Shown one piece after another: positions 46,330-55,603 of a stretch of DNA of 64,000 nucleotides (position 1 is its first letter; each line of letters begins with the position of its first letter). The notes under the pieces are model-generated. The model did not search any database. It saw only the letters and a program-made list of their open reading frames with translations, and had not been told where the DNA came from. The stretch comes from Acinetobacter guillouiae CIP 63.46 (GTDB lineage: Bacteria; Pseudomonadota; Gammaproteobacteria; Pseudomonadales; Moraxellaceae), in contig NZ_KB849283.1 in NCBI RefSeq assembly GCF_000368145.1, positions 62,001-126,000 on the forward strand, read 5' to 3'. The translations under genes and the position numbers were made by a program.

Positions 46330-47463
46330 ATGATTCTCAATGATGAACAAAAAATGGTTCAGGAAATGATGCGAAATTATTCGCAGAATAAACTTAAACC
46401 CACAGCTGCTGAACGTGATAAAACTGCAAAATTTCCTCAGCAAGAACTCAAAGAGTTGGGTGAACTGGGTGCATTAGGCATGACTGTGTCTGATCAATGG
46501 GGTGGCGCAGGTTTGGACTATATCTCCTTGGTGACGGCAATTGAAGAAATTGCTGCAGGAGATGGTGCAATTTCAACCATTGTCAGCGTACAAAATTCTT
46601 TGCCTTGTGGAATTATCCAAAAATATGGGACAGACCGACAAAAACAAGACTACTTAATGCCATTGGCAACAGGTCAATGGCTTGGCTGTTTCTGTTTAAC
46701 GGAACCACAGGCGGGTTCAGACGCAGGTGCTTTGCTATGTAAAGCAGAACGTGATGGCGATTCGTGGGTGATTAATGGAACCAAACAATTCATTACTTCT
46801 GGACAGCACGCACAAGTGGCGATTGTGTTTGCAGTTACGGATAAATCCGCAGCAAAGAAAGGTATTTCTTGTTTTATCGTTCCAACCAATACAGAAGGTT
46901 ATATCGTTTCTCGGATTGAAGACAAAATGGGACAACATTGCTCAGATACTGCAACAATTGTTTTTGAGAATTGTCGGATTCCTGCTGAGAACATATTAGG
47001 AAATGAGGGTGAAGGATATAAAATCGCCTTGTCGAATTTAGAGTCAGGTCGCATTGGTATCGCCGCTCAATGTGTGGGAATGGCAAGAGCAGCGTTGGAT
47101 GCTGCGGTTGAATATGCCAATCAGCGCAAAGCTTTCGGAGTGGAGTTGGTACAACATCAGGCTGTGGCATTTCGCTTAGCCGATATGGCCACTCAAATCG
47201 AAGCAGCACGGCAGTTGATTTACCATGCCGCAAGTTTAAAAGATGCAGGTTTAGCTTGTCTAAAAGAAGCATCAATGGCGAAGTTATTTGCATCTGAAAT
47301 TGCTGAAAAAGTCTGTTCAGATGCGATACAAATTCATGGTGGTTATGGCTATGTCGCTGATTTTCCAGTAGAGCGAATCTATCGAGATGTTCGAGTCAGC
47401 CAGATTTATGAAGGCGCTTCCGATATTCAACGTTTAGTTATCGCAAGAGCGGTGATTCAGTAA
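46330..47463 (+). CDS. Acyl-CoA dehydrogenase
   Basis: A 377-residue FAD enzyme that oxidises acyl-CoA to enoyl-CoA. It has the signatures CFCLTEPQAGSDAG and, at the C-terminus, IQIHGGYGYVADFPVERIYRD followed by YEGASDIQ with the catalytic Glu. I set the start at 46330 (MILNDEQKMVQEM), where GAGAGGG gives a good ribosome site; the ORF extends 20 codons upstream with no support. Sequence style is short/branched-chain (IBD/SBCAD-like), but the chain length cannot be read from the sequence. Followed by a terminator. Confidence 0.93.
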   Translation: MILNDEQKMVQEMMRNYSQNKLKPTAAERDKTAKFPQQELKELGELGALGMTVSDQWGGAGLDYISLVTAIEEIAAGDGAISTIVSVQNSLPCGIIQKYGTDRQKQDYLMPLATGQWLGCFCLTEPQAGSDAGALLCKAERDGDSWVINGTKQFITSGQHAQVAIVFAVTDKSAAKKGISCFIVPTNTEGYIVSRIEDKMGQHCSDTATIVFENCRIPAENILGNEGEGYKIALSNLESGRIGIAAQCVGMARAALDAAVEYANQRKAFGVELVQHQAVAFRLADMATQIEAARQLIYHAASLKDAGLACLKEASMAKLFASEIAEKVCSDAIQIHGGYGYVADFPVERIYRDVRVSQIYEGASDIQRLVIARAVIQ

Positions 47464-47499
47464 GTTCAATTGTAGATTAGCGCATCAAAATTCTATCTC

Positions 47500-47530
47500 A
47501 AGACCAGCTTCGCACTGGTCTTTTTTATTT
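47500..47530 (+). terminator. Intrinsic terminator after the acyl-CoA dehydrogenase gene
   Basis: AAGACCAG pairs with CTGGTCTT around CTTCGCA and is followed by T residues. Confidence 0.85.
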
Positions 47531-47643
47531 TAAAGCCTTCCACCATGACAGCAAAAGCAGATGTTCAAAAACCGCAATACAATTGAGGTATTTGGAAATT
47601 GTGTGTGATTTTTAATCATGGTTATCTATAAGCATAGGAACAC

Positions 47644-47662
47644 ATGTTGAATGATTCAACAT
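47644..47662. promoter_or_regulatory. 19-base perfect palindrome upstream of the acyl-CoA synthetase gene
   Basis: ATGTTGAATGATTCAACAT is symmetrical about its central G. It lies 76 bases before the ATG and after the preceding terminator, in a position suited to an operator for a dimeric (for example TetR- or GntR-type) repressor. The regulator is unknown. Confidence 0.5.
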
Positions 47663-47737
47663 TTTTAGAAAAGCTAGAAAGCAAAATATGGAACCGCACA
47701 TCGAGATGATTTGTGCTGAAAATACAAGGATATTGCC

Positions 47738-49384
47738 ATGAAAACATTGGAACAAGCCTACCAAGAATTCGATTATGAAAAACTAATCAATGAGCAACTG
47801 GTTGGCAACCCACAGTCAATCAATGCCTATATCGAGTGCTGCGAGCGTTTTGTCGGTTTAAATAAAGTGGCTTTGATCTGGGAAGGCAAAAAGGGTGAGT
47901 CTTCACAATGGACCTTTGAGCAACTGGCACAAGCATCAGGAAAATTAGCCAATTATTTACACTCGCTAGGCTTAAAAACAGGCGATTGTATTGCTGGCTT
48001 ATTACCACGGACTCCAGAATTATTGATCACTATATTGGCAACTTGGCGTATCGGAGCAATTTATCAGCCCTTATTTACCGCCTTTGAATCAAAAGCGATT
48101 GAGCATCGCGTAGCAATAGCCAATACCCAACTGATCATCACTAACACTGAACAACGTCCAAAATTAAACGGGATTGAACTTCCACATATTCTGACTGTTC
48201 ATCCACAAGATTTTGCAGTAACAAAGGATGCAGATTTTTGGCAAGAGCTAGCAGGTCAATCAGCTGAATGTGCACCGGTCATGTTGAGTTTTACTGATGA
48301 TTTTTTAATGATGTTTACCTCTGGAACAACAGGTTTGGCAAAATCGGTTCCAGTACCATTAAAAGCGATTTTGGCCTTTAAAGAATATATGCGTCACGCC
48401 GTTGATTTACGTGAAGATGATTCATTTTGGAACCTTGCGGATCCAGGTTGGGCATATGGTCTATATTATGGTATTGCTGGCCCATTGGGATTGGGACACA
48501 GTATTATCATGGATGAATGTGCATTTAGTGTCGACCATGCTTTGGAAATTATTCAAAAATATCAAGTCAGTAATCTTACTGGTTCACCAACAGCATTTCG
48601 TATGTTCTTTGGCTTTAAAGAAAAATTTAATGCTTCAATCAAAGCGCATTTACGTGCAGTCAGCAGTGCGGGTGAACCTTTAACACCTGAAGTAATTCAT
48701 TGGTTTAATCATGACTTAAATGTCAATATTTATGACCAATATGGACAAACAGAATTAGGTATGGTGATTGGTAACCATCATGCTTTAGCACATGCAATAA
48801 AAGTCGGCTCAGCAGGTTTTGCTAATCCTGGTCATCGTTTTGCAGTGTTAAATCAAGACAACCAAGAAGTTGAACGAGGTGAGATTGGAACGCTAGCAAT
48901 TGACTTCTCTCAATCGCCACTCACATGGTTTAAAGGTTATGGTGGAAATAATCGTAAATCCTTCGTTGGTCATTATTACTTAACTGGGGATACTGTTCGT
49001 TTTAATGAATTAGGTGGGGTTGATTTTATAGGTCGTGCAGACGATGTCATTACAACTTCAGGTTATCGTGTTGGGCCATTTGATGTAGAAAGTACACTTT
49101 TGGAATGTGTTGAAGTTTTAGAATCTGCCGTTATTGGTAAACCTGATCCAGAAAGAACAGAGATCGTAAAAGCTTTTGTTGTGCTCAAGCCTCAGTTCAC
49201 GGGTTGTCACCAATTGAATACTAAATTACAAGAATATGTACGTTCTCGATTATCTAAGCATTCTTACCCACGTGAAATTGAGTTTGTTGAAAGCTTACCC
49301 AAAACATCTAGTGGCAAAATTCAACGTAATTTATTGAAGCAACAAGAAGTGGCTAAATTACAGCAAATGCAATTGCAGGCTTAA
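47738..49384 (+). CDS. AMP-binding acyl-CoA synthetase
   Basis: A 548-residue adenylating enzyme that activates a carboxylic acid to its CoA thioester. Motifs are TSGTTGLAKS (194-203), DQYGQTELG, TGDTVRFNELGG and PKTSSGKIQRNLL with the catalytic Lys. It resembles medium/short-chain acyl-CoA synthetases of the AcsA type. It follows the SDR and acyl-CoA dehydrogenase genes but has its own upstream region with a palindrome, and ends at a terminator. The acid it activates is unknown. Confidence 0.92.
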   Translation: MKTLEQAYQEFDYEKLINEQLVGNPQSINAYIECCERFVGLNKVALIWEGKKGESSQWTFEQLAQASGKLANYLHSLGLKTGDCIAGLLPRTPELLITILATWRIGAIYQPLFTAFESKAIEHRVAIANTQLIITNTEQRPKLNGIELPHILTVHPQDFAVTKDADFWQELAGQSAECAPVMLSFTDDFLMMFTSGTTGLAKSVPVPLKAILAFKEYMRHAVDLREDDSFWNLADPGWAYGLYYGIAGPLGLGHSIIMDECAFSVDHALEIIQKYQVSNLTGSPTAFRMFFGFKEKFNASIKAHLRAVSSAGEPLTPEVIHWFNHDLNVNIYDQYGQTELGMVIGNHHALAHAIKVGSAGFANPGHRFAVLNQDNQEVERGEIGTLAIDFSQSPLTWFKGYGGNNRKSFVGHYYLTGDTVRFNELGGVDFIGRADDVITTSGYRVGPFDVESTLLECVEVLESAVIGKPDPERTEIVKAFVVLKPQFTGCHQLNTKLQEYVRSRLSKHSYPREIEFVESLPKTSSGKIQRNLLKQQEVAKLQQMQLQA

Positions 49385-49407
49385 TATCTTTTAAAGTTCC
49401 ATGCTTT

Positions 49408-49430
49408 GCACCCGAAAGGGTGCTTTTTTA
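49408..49430 (+). terminator. Intrinsic terminator of the acyl-CoA synthetase gene
   Basis: GCACCC pairs with GGGTGC around GAAA and is followed by six T. Confidence 0.85.
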
Positions 49431-49600
49431 TGATCAGCATAAGATCTTGTATTTCTAAGGTCTTTATAACAATTTTAGTCCACTTTACCTGTGATTTTTT
49501 TTGTCTAAATAATAAATGGATCAAATAGAATGATTCAAATTCACGATATTGTCATTAATAAAAATTAATCTGCTTTAAATTTCAACAAACGTTAAAAATT

Positions 49601-52066
49601 ATGCAAAATTTAAAACCACATACACTTTGTTTAAGCCTTGCACTATTGGGCTGTTCATTTCCAAGCTATGCACAATTAATGTTTAGCCAATATATCGATG
49701 GTACAGGAAGTAGAAAAGGATTAGAAATTTATAATCCAGATGCATCAACCGTCAACCTTGCTGATTATCAAATTCAGCTATATAGCAATGGTAAAACAAC
49801 TCCTACAACTGTTGATTTACAAGGAACACTTGCGACCAAAGCCAAATTTATTGTGGGCAGTACTGAATTGCAGGTAGAAATTGGTAATAAATTAAATCAA
49901 GTTGCAAATGCTTTGTCATTTAATGGCGAAGATGCTTTGGTCCTTGTGTATAAAGGAACAGCTGTAGATCGTTTTGGGCGGATTGGGGAAAGACCTGCAA
50001 GTGGCGGTTGGGGGACCACAATCACCAGTGCTGGAAATAGCCTAAGCAGAATAAAAAATAAAAATGATGTCAGCGCTGTAGATCCAAATAGTGCCTTTGA
50101 TTTGGACAGTGAGTGGAGCAAATGGTCAGATCGTAATGCATTCAGTAGCTATTTAGGTACTGGTACAACGACTCCGCCAATCACTGCAATCAGTTGTAGT
50201 ACTGCTGATACTGCAATTGCAGATTTACAATCTGCGGCACAAAACCAACAATATGTGGTTCGAGGTGTCATTACTGCGGATTATCGCTATCAAAATGGTT
50301 TTTCAGGTTTTTATATTCAAACTCCTGACAGTAAAGCTAAAGCAAATTTAAGCAATGCGATCTTTGTCTATCTCCCTGCTGCAAGCACAATCACTGGCGG
50401 TAAAGTGGGTGAAGAAGTGATTCTGAAAGGGCGTTTAACCAATTATGAAAATCAATTGCAAATTGATCAATTGAGCAGCAATATTCAAACCTGTAATAAT
50501 CAAGCCGCAAGTCTGGTAAGTTCTACTCCGATTCAACTGCCATTTTCAAGTTTAACCGATGCTACAGGCAATGCACCTAAGCGCTATCAAGGCATGTTGG
50601 TGAAAATTCCTCAAACCCTAACGGTTAGCGAGAATTATGATTATGGTCGATATGGTCAATTGTCTTTAAGTTTGGGACGCTTATATATCCCAACCAATTT
50701 ATATCCTGCGAAATCCAATGAAGCGGTTGCTTTAGCAAAACAAAATTTATTGTCTAAGATTATCTTGGATGATGGTTATAACAATCAAAACAGAACACCA
50801 TGGTTGCCACAAACATTTAATGCGGCAAACACTTTACGTACAGGCTATCAGCTTAAAAATGTTGAAGGGATTTTGGAATACCGTTTTAATGCTTGGCGTA
50901 TTCAACCGATTCAAAACAAAGCTTTGCCTGAGGTTGTCAAAGATAGCAATCTGCGGAATTCAACCGTCTTGGCAAAAGAGACTAAACAGGTTCGTGTTGC
51001 CGCATTTAACGTCCTAAATTATGACAATTCGCCGCTGATTGGTGTTAAACCAGATCGTGGTGCAAACACCGAGACAGAATTTAATCGTCAACATGCCAAA
51101 ATAGTCAGTGCGATTAAAACCATTGATGCAGATGTTTATGGCTTAATGGAAATTGCCAACAATGGTTATGGCGAAAAAAGTGCTGTGAATTACTTAACCA
51201 AAGCTTTAGGTGCAGATTGGAAATATGTCATCCCACCGAATATGGATAAGTTAGGTACTGATGTGATTGCAGTTGCGATTATTTATAATAGCAAACGTGT
51301 AAAACCTGTTGGTAATCCTGTGGTATATGATGATTTGACACAGAAAAACCGAGTCACGATGGCACAAAGCTTCCAAGCGGTAACGGGAGGAAAAACCTTT
51401 ACTGTTGTACCAAATCACTTAAAGTCTAAAGGTAGTTGTCCTGACGATAAAACCTCACCAGAAGCAAACCAAGGTGATGGTCAAGGCTGTTGGAATCCGA
51501 CTCGTGTTACTGCAGTACAAAAATTGATTCAGTGGATTGCAACCAACCCGACCAAAGCTGAAAAACCAAATTATTTATTGGTTGGGGATATGAACAGTTA
51601 TGCCAAAGAAGATCCAATCTTGGCATTTGAAAAAGCCAACTACAAAATATTGCTAAATGATGAAAAAGTAGGGCAAGGTAAATCTGCATATAGCTATGTC
51701 TTTGGTGTGGCCAGTGATGCAACCGGGAATGGTGGTGCGGGTAATTTAGATCATGCAATTGCAGATGCAAACTTATACCCAATGGTTAAACGTACTTTTG
51801 CATGGCATATCAATGCTGATGAACCAACAGCATTAGACTACAATGAAGAATATAAAACTGAAGAACAAATTGCTTCTTTCTATGCGCCAGATGCTTTCCG
51901 TTCTTCTGATCACGATCCGGTTATTGTTGATTTAGATTTAAATGAATCAAGTGGTACTACAGGTGGGCATAAGAGCAGTGGGGGCAGTACGGGACTGTGG
52001 TCTTTATTTGGACTGATGTTGCTTACAGCGAGCTCAGTATTAGCGCGTTCAAAAAAGAAATCCTAA
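49601..52066 (+). CDS. ExeM/NucH-family extracellular endonuclease with GlyGly-CTERM tail
   Basis: An 821-residue exported protein: signal peptide (about 1-24), a lamin-tail domain (about 25-150: MFSQYIDGTGSRKGLEIYNP), a DNA-binding OB-like region, and a C-terminal endonuclease/exonuclease/phosphatase domain (from about 465) with VRVAAFNVLNYDNS, VVPNHLKSKG, LLVGDMNSY and SSDHDPVIVDLDL. The C-terminus is a GlyGly-CTERM signal: a Gly/Ser stretch with GG, one hydrophobic helix, and a basic end (SKKKS). That signal is normally cut by rhombosortase and goes with type II secretion. No rhombosortase gene is in the window. Likely a surface or secreted nuclease. Confidence 0.9.
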   Translation: MQNLKPHTLCLSLALLGCSFPSYAQLMFSQYIDGTGSRKGLEIYNPDASTVNLADYQIQLYSNGKTTPTTVDLQGTLATKAKFIVGSTELQVEIGNKLNQVANALSFNGEDALVLVYKGTAVDRFGRIGERPASGGWGTTITSAGNSLSRIKNKNDVSAVDPNSAFDLDSEWSKWSDRNAFSSYLGTGTTTPPITAISCSTADTAIADLQSAAQNQQYVVRGVITADYRYQNGFSGFYIQTPDSKAKANLSNAIFVYLPAASTITGGKVGEEVILKGRLTNYENQLQIDQLSSNIQTCNNQAASLVSSTPIQLPFSSLTDATGNAPKRYQGMLVKIPQTLTVSENYDYGRYGQLSLSLGRLYIPTNLYPAKSNEAVALAKQNLLSKIILDDGYNNQNRTPWLPQTFNAANTLRTGYQLKNVEGILEYRFNAWRIQPIQNKALPEVVKDSNLRNSTVLAKETKQVRVAAFNVLNYDNSPLIGVKPDRGANTETEFNRQHAKIVSAIKTIDADVYGLMEIANNGYGEKSAVNYLTKALGADWKYVIPPNMDKLGTDVIAVAIIYNSKRVKPVGNPVVYDDLTQKNRVTMAQSFQAVTGGKTFTVVPNHLKSKGSCPDDKTSPEANQGDGQGCWNPTRVTAVQKLIQWIATNPTKAEKPNYLLVGDMNSYAKEDPILAFEKANYKILLNDEKVGQGKSAYSYVFGVASDATGNGGAGNLDHAIADANLYPMVKRTFAWHINADEPTALDYNEEYKTEEQIASFYAPDAFRSSDHDPVIVDLDLNESSGTTGGHKSSGGSTGLWSLFGLMLLTASSVLARSKKKS

Positions 52067-52085
52067 TACGCTGATATCTTTTTTA

Positions 52086-52120
52086 AAGAGAAACTAGATC
52101 ACTAGTTTCTCTTTTTTTTA
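52086..52120 (+). terminator. Intrinsic terminator of the nuclease gene
   Basis: AGAGAAACTAG pairs with CTAGTTTCTCT around ATCA, followed by a run of seven or more T. Confidence 0.9.
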
Positions 52121-52254
52121 TGCTTCTATAAAACGAAAACCGTATAACATAACAGTTTGTATAATATAGTAATTTGCACCAACTGATTTAAGACAGAATC
52201 TCTTCATAGATCAAGCGAATGATATTGGTCGACATTCTATTTCATTCATCTAAT

Positions 52255-54195
52255 TCATTCAGTTTTATCTTTCAATGGTACTATGGCTCGGATCACGGTA
52301 AAACCCTGCTGAGAATGGATTTCAAAACTACCTCCAATTCTTTTTACTCGCACTTGCATACTCTGCAAACCCACATGCAAACCAGCTTGAACCTGATCAA
52401 CTTCAAAGCCAATGCCATTGTCTTGAATGGTTAAAACGAGTTGTTGTCGTTCATCTTCAACCAACGAAACTTCGACATCAGTTGCATGGCTATGTTTTAC
52501 AATATTGGTTAAGGCTTCTTCTGCGACACGAGAAAAGGTTAAACAAATCAATGCAAGCGGTTTATGTTTCCATTTTTCTGCAAAAATCCAAGTCGATTCA
52601 ATTTCCATTTCTTCGAAAATTTGTATAAAACGATGACGCAATGGCGCAACCCACATCACTGGGCTTTCTGGTATTTTTGCCCCAGCACTGCTTCCTGAGT
52701 CAATCACTTGGCGTAAGTCATTTCTTAACAGTTTAAACATAGAGATCACTTGCTGTTTTTCAATATGTTCACTGTGATCCAGTATAATCATCGAGCGAAC
52801 AATTGAACCACCCAGTCCATCATGTAATTCATGAGACAGATTTAGACGCTCTTGCAACCGCATATTATCAATTTCGAGTTGGTACTTTTTATCTAAAGAT
52901 TGTTCTAAGTCAAACGTGACTTTTTCAATAGTTTCTTCAAGCGTCTGATTAAATTTTTCAATACGTCCAACATTCTGCGAAATACGATAAGCCAAGATAA
53001 ACGAAATCGCTAAGCTGGTAATTGGTGCGGCCAATGGCGTCCAATAGAGCGTCTGATCCAGATGATGGATCATGCTATAAAAATCATGAACAATAATAAG
53101 TAAATAGATGAGGAAAATAAATGCAAGCAGGAGAATGTCCATCTTTCTACGTTTAAAAGCAATCCACTGGAAAAACAAGCAGTTAAAAATAAATACCATG
53201 CCAGAATAGAAAAAGACAGAGGATAAGCTACGATCTAGATAATTGATCGGTGTCAACAGCAATGCCGCAATTGCGATTGTAGAGGTCAATAAAAGTAAAC
53301 GTTCTAAATACGGATAATGACGATTGGCAAAACGCCAAGCAAATAAACAGAGGCAGTAGGTATATCCAACTAAAAACACCAGATTTAGACGTGCTGTTAA
53401 GATACTGTCGGTAAAAGGAATAGGAATGGTCGAAATAATATTATAGGCAAACAATACCCATAAAAATGAAGTTAAACCAAACCACCCAAAGGCTTTTTCT
53501 TGGCGTCGAAATAGCCAAATGGTAAAACCTGTAGTTCCCACCACAAAGGTAATAATAATATTGATAAAAAATAAAGTTCGCCGTTCAAAAACCAACTGAT
53601 CTTGTTGAATGGCGATATCTTCGGCCTGACCAAATTTAATTTTTCCTAGACCTGAATGTTGTGATGCAACCCCTACAACACGGACTAAAATTTCATTTTG
53701 TTGGTTTTGAATAGATGTAGCCGGAAGCACCCAATACCTTGGCATATTCCAACTTCTAGACAATGGCTCTACTAAGGATTTGTCTTTCCATAACAGTTCA
53801 TTATTGCTATAGACAGCTCCTGCAATATTGATTCGTTCAATCAGTAAGGCGACAGGTTGATTTTCCTGATCACACTGATATTGCCATTTGATTTTATACC
53901 AAGCAGTGCCTGTGTAGTTTTTCCAGCGCGTTTCCCAGTCATCTGGCAAGGTGACTGTTTTCCATCCCTGTTGGGGAACCTGTTCAAGATTTGCAAGCGC
54001 TTGAGCAACTTGTATGCTTTGGATTTGAAAATGACAGGCTGCATCTGTTGTATTGGACTGAGCTGTTAAGGCAGCACCAGCAAAAGCAAAATGCTGGGTC
54101 AAACTTAGCATAAGACCGAACAACCCGATTAATTTTAGAATTAGTCGAGTAATCCTAAGTTGCGTGCTGTATCGATGGCTTTGGCTCTGTTGCAT
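52255..54195 (-). CDS. 7TM-type sensor histidine kinase (NarX/HisKA_3 family)
   Basis: A 646-residue membrane kinase: N-terminal signal or anchor (about 15-40), a periplasmic jelly-roll-like sensor region (about 50-200, 7TMR-DISMED2 style), seven membrane helices (about 205-405), a short coiled coil, and the HisKA_3 dimerisation domain with phospho-acceptor His458 (SHELHDGLGG). The HATPase domain has EEALTNIVKHSHA (N box) and IQDNGIGFE (G1 box). It overlaps the response-regulator gene by 55 bases and surely pairs with it. The signal sensed is unknown. Confidence 0.9.
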   Translation of the reverse strand: MQQSQSHRYSTQLRITRLILKLIGLFGLMLSLTQHFAFAGAALTAQSNTTDAACHFQIQSIQVAQALANLEQVPQQGWKTVTLPDDWETRWKNYTGTAWYKIKWQYQCDQENQPVALLIERINIAGAVYSNNELLWKDKSLVEPLSRSWNMPRYWVLPATSIQNQQNEILVRVVGVASQHSGLGKIKFGQAEDIAIQQDQLVFERRTLFFINIIITFVVGTTGFTIWLFRRQEKAFGWFGLTSFLWVLFAYNIISTIPIPFTDSILTARLNLVFLVGYTYCLCLFAWRFANRHYPYLERLLLLTSTIAIAALLLTPINYLDRSLSSVFFYSGMVFIFNCLFFQWIAFKRRKMDILLLAFIFLIYLLIIVHDFYSMIHHLDQTLYWTPLAAPITSLAISFILAYRISQNVGRIEKFNQTLEETIEKVTFDLEQSLDKKYQLEIDNMRLQERLNLSHELHDGLGGSIVRSMIILDHSEHIEKQQVISMFKLLRNDLRQVIDSGSSAGAKIPESPVMWVAPLRHRFIQIFEEMEIESTWIFAEKWKHKPLALICLTFSRVAEEALTNIVKHSHATDVEVSLVEDERQQLVLTIQDNGIGFEVDQVQAGLHVGLQSMQVRVKRIGGSFEIHSQQGFTVIRAIVPLKDKTE

Positions 54196-54833
54196 ACCGC
54201 AAGTTTCCGATAAATATGTTTAATATGAGATTCAACGGTATAACGGGATAAATTGAGTTGATCTGCAATTTCCTTATTGCTTAAGCCTTGAGAAACCAGT
54301 TCTAAAATTCCCAATTCTCTTTTGGATAATACACTGTCCTGATCAGTGACTCTCTGGCAGGGTGCAGTTTTATTTGAATTATTTTTTTCATTAAAATGTA
54401 GTTGTTTTAAAATTTTTTGGGCAATAAATGGATCAATCGGCGCTCCACCGCGTAAGACACTTTTGATCGAAAGAGAAACTTCTAAGTCATCTCTTTCTTT
54501 GAGCACATAGCCTGTTGCACCAGCACTTAATGCATTGAGGATCGCATCCTCAGTGCTCCATGCAGAGATCACTAAAATCATGATGGTTGGATCATAGTTT
54601 TTTAAAATTTCAATAAACTCAATTCCATTTCCATCAGGCAAGCCTAAATCAACCAATGCAAAAGAGGCTGAGTGTATACTGAGTTGTTCTTTGGCTTGAG
54701 CTAAACTTTGGGCAAAACGTAAATCTGAAATTGAGTATCCTAGATTAATTAATATGTCAGTCAGTCTTTTTTGTATAAGCGGCTCATCTTCTACGATGAT
54801 GACTGGAACAGGTAAACTTAACTCATTGTTCAT
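54141..54833 (-). CDS. NarL/LuxR-family response regulator
   Basis: A 230-residue regulator: receiver domain (about 10-130) with phospho-acceptor Asp62 in LVDLGLPDGNG, and a C-terminal LuxR helix-turn-helix (about 165-225: LSKRELGILELVSQGLSNKE and SRYTVESHIKHIYRKL). It is the upstream partner of the 7TM histidine kinase. Target genes are not evident nearby; a MITE-like element starts about 95 bases upstream of its start codon. Confidence 0.92.
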   Translation of the reverse strand: MNNELSLPVPVIIVEDEPLIQKRLTDILINLGYSISDLRFAQSLAQAKEQLSIHSASFALVDLGLPDGNGIEFIEILKNYDPTIMILVISAWSTEDAILNALSAGATGYVLKERDDLEVSLSIKSVLRGGAPIDPFIAQKILKQLHFNEKNNSNKTAPCQRVTDQDSVLSKRELGILELVSQGLSNKEIADQLNLSRYTVESHIKHIYRKLAVCNRAKAIDTARNLGLLD

Positions 54834-54928
54834 GATGTAAAAAACTCGCCCATGTCTATTGGACTTAGTTTTTCAGATATTGATGGCTTTATCTATACCT
54901 GATAATAGGTATTTTTAGTATTTAATAA

Positions 54929-55250
54929 GGGTCTGTTGATATTTCATAAATGGCTTGCGTTGTAGGTTAAAATTGAGCAGGCAAGGCGTGAAACGAAGAG
55001 AATAGCGAGACTATTTTCAAGTTTCATAACGAAGGCTGAGATAATTTTAACCACAACCCTGAGCAAGAACAAAGCACAGCTTTGTTTGCAGCGCAAGGCG
55101 CAGCGGGGACTAGAGTGTTTTTGCCGCTACGTTGTTACCTTGCGAAACGATGTTTCTCATCATTTAGAATGACTAAATTTCATATTTCGCGCCTAGTATC
55201 ACCTAAAAAACACACGTAGTCGCAAACATAGACGAATTGTCAACAGACCC
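54929..55250. mobile_element. MITE-like element with 11-base terminal inverted repeats
   Basis: The ends GGGTCTGTTGA (54929-54939) and TCAACAGACCC (55240-55250) are perfect inverted repeats that continue imperfectly inward. The 322-base body has no ORF of note but is strongly structured: a long internal inverted repeat (GGTTAAAATT at 54965-54974 against AATTTTAACC at 55043-55052) and a second pairing (CGCAAGG/CCTTGCG). No clear target duplication is visible. The form is that of a non-autonomous element mobilised by an IS of matching ends elsewhere in the genome (inference). Confidence 0.65.
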
Positions 55251-55333
55251 AAAGTGATTAGGAATGAATATTCAGTTTATTACAATCGAGTTTTAACGCA
55301 CTTACTGAGTATCAAATAATGCCTAAAGTCAAT

Positions 55334-55383
55334 TTATTGAGACCAAGTTAACTTTTTAAGATAAGGTTATTGAGACAAGTTAA
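55334..55383. repeat. Spaced direct repeat (TTATTGAGAC...AAGTTAA)
   Basis: TTATTGAGACCAAGTTAA at 55334-55351 and TTATTGAGACAAGTTAA at 55367-55383 differ by one base insertion. The 33-base start-to-start spacing is about three helical turns, so a protein could bind both from one DNA face. It may be the operator of the short ORF downstream or of the two-component operon. Confidence 0.5.
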
Positions 55384-55485
55384 GTAAATATTCAAATTTT
55401 AGTAGATAAAAATCACAATTTAACAGCAAAATATCGGTTATATTCGCTGAATAATGGATTATTTTTATAATGGATGTAGCTTACG

Positions 55486-55566
55486 ATGATTAAATTCCTT
55501 AGAAATTTGGCAGTGATACAATGTATTGCGATTACCATTTTGGCTATTGCTCTTTACCTGTATTAA
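55486..55566 (+). CDS. Possible 26-residue membrane peptide
   Basis: The ORF reads MIKFLRNLAVIQCIAITILA, then IALYLY and a stop: a short basic start followed by one strongly hydrophobic helix. A perfect TATAAT at 55466-55471 lies just upstream, but a -35 is weak, and the implied leader is only a few bases, so expression is uncertain. A weak GGATG stands in for a ribosome site. It resembles small single-helix membrane proteins or type I toxins in form only. Confidence 0.35.
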   Translation: MIKFLRNLAVIQCIAITILAIALYLY

Positions 55567-55603
55567 ATGCTGATCATCACTGCCTTAAGAAAAATAATGC
55601 TGT

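Larger units (their letters stand above)
54834..55603. other. 770-base intergenic region: MITE-like element, direct repeat and short ORF
   Basis: Contains the 322-base inverted-repeat element (54929-55250), a 17-18 base direct repeat at 55334-55383 with a 33-base period, and a 26-codon ORF at 55486-55566. Nothing else with coding potential is visible. Confidence 0.5.

Noticed and set aside
46674..47293. Several long ORFs on the other strand within the acyl-CoA dehydrogenase gene
   Set aside because: Shadow frames of a well-conserved coding gene; none resembles a known protein.
54929..55250. Intact insertion sequence with transposase
   Set aside because: No ORF longer than a few dozen codons lies inside the element; it can only be a non-autonomous element.
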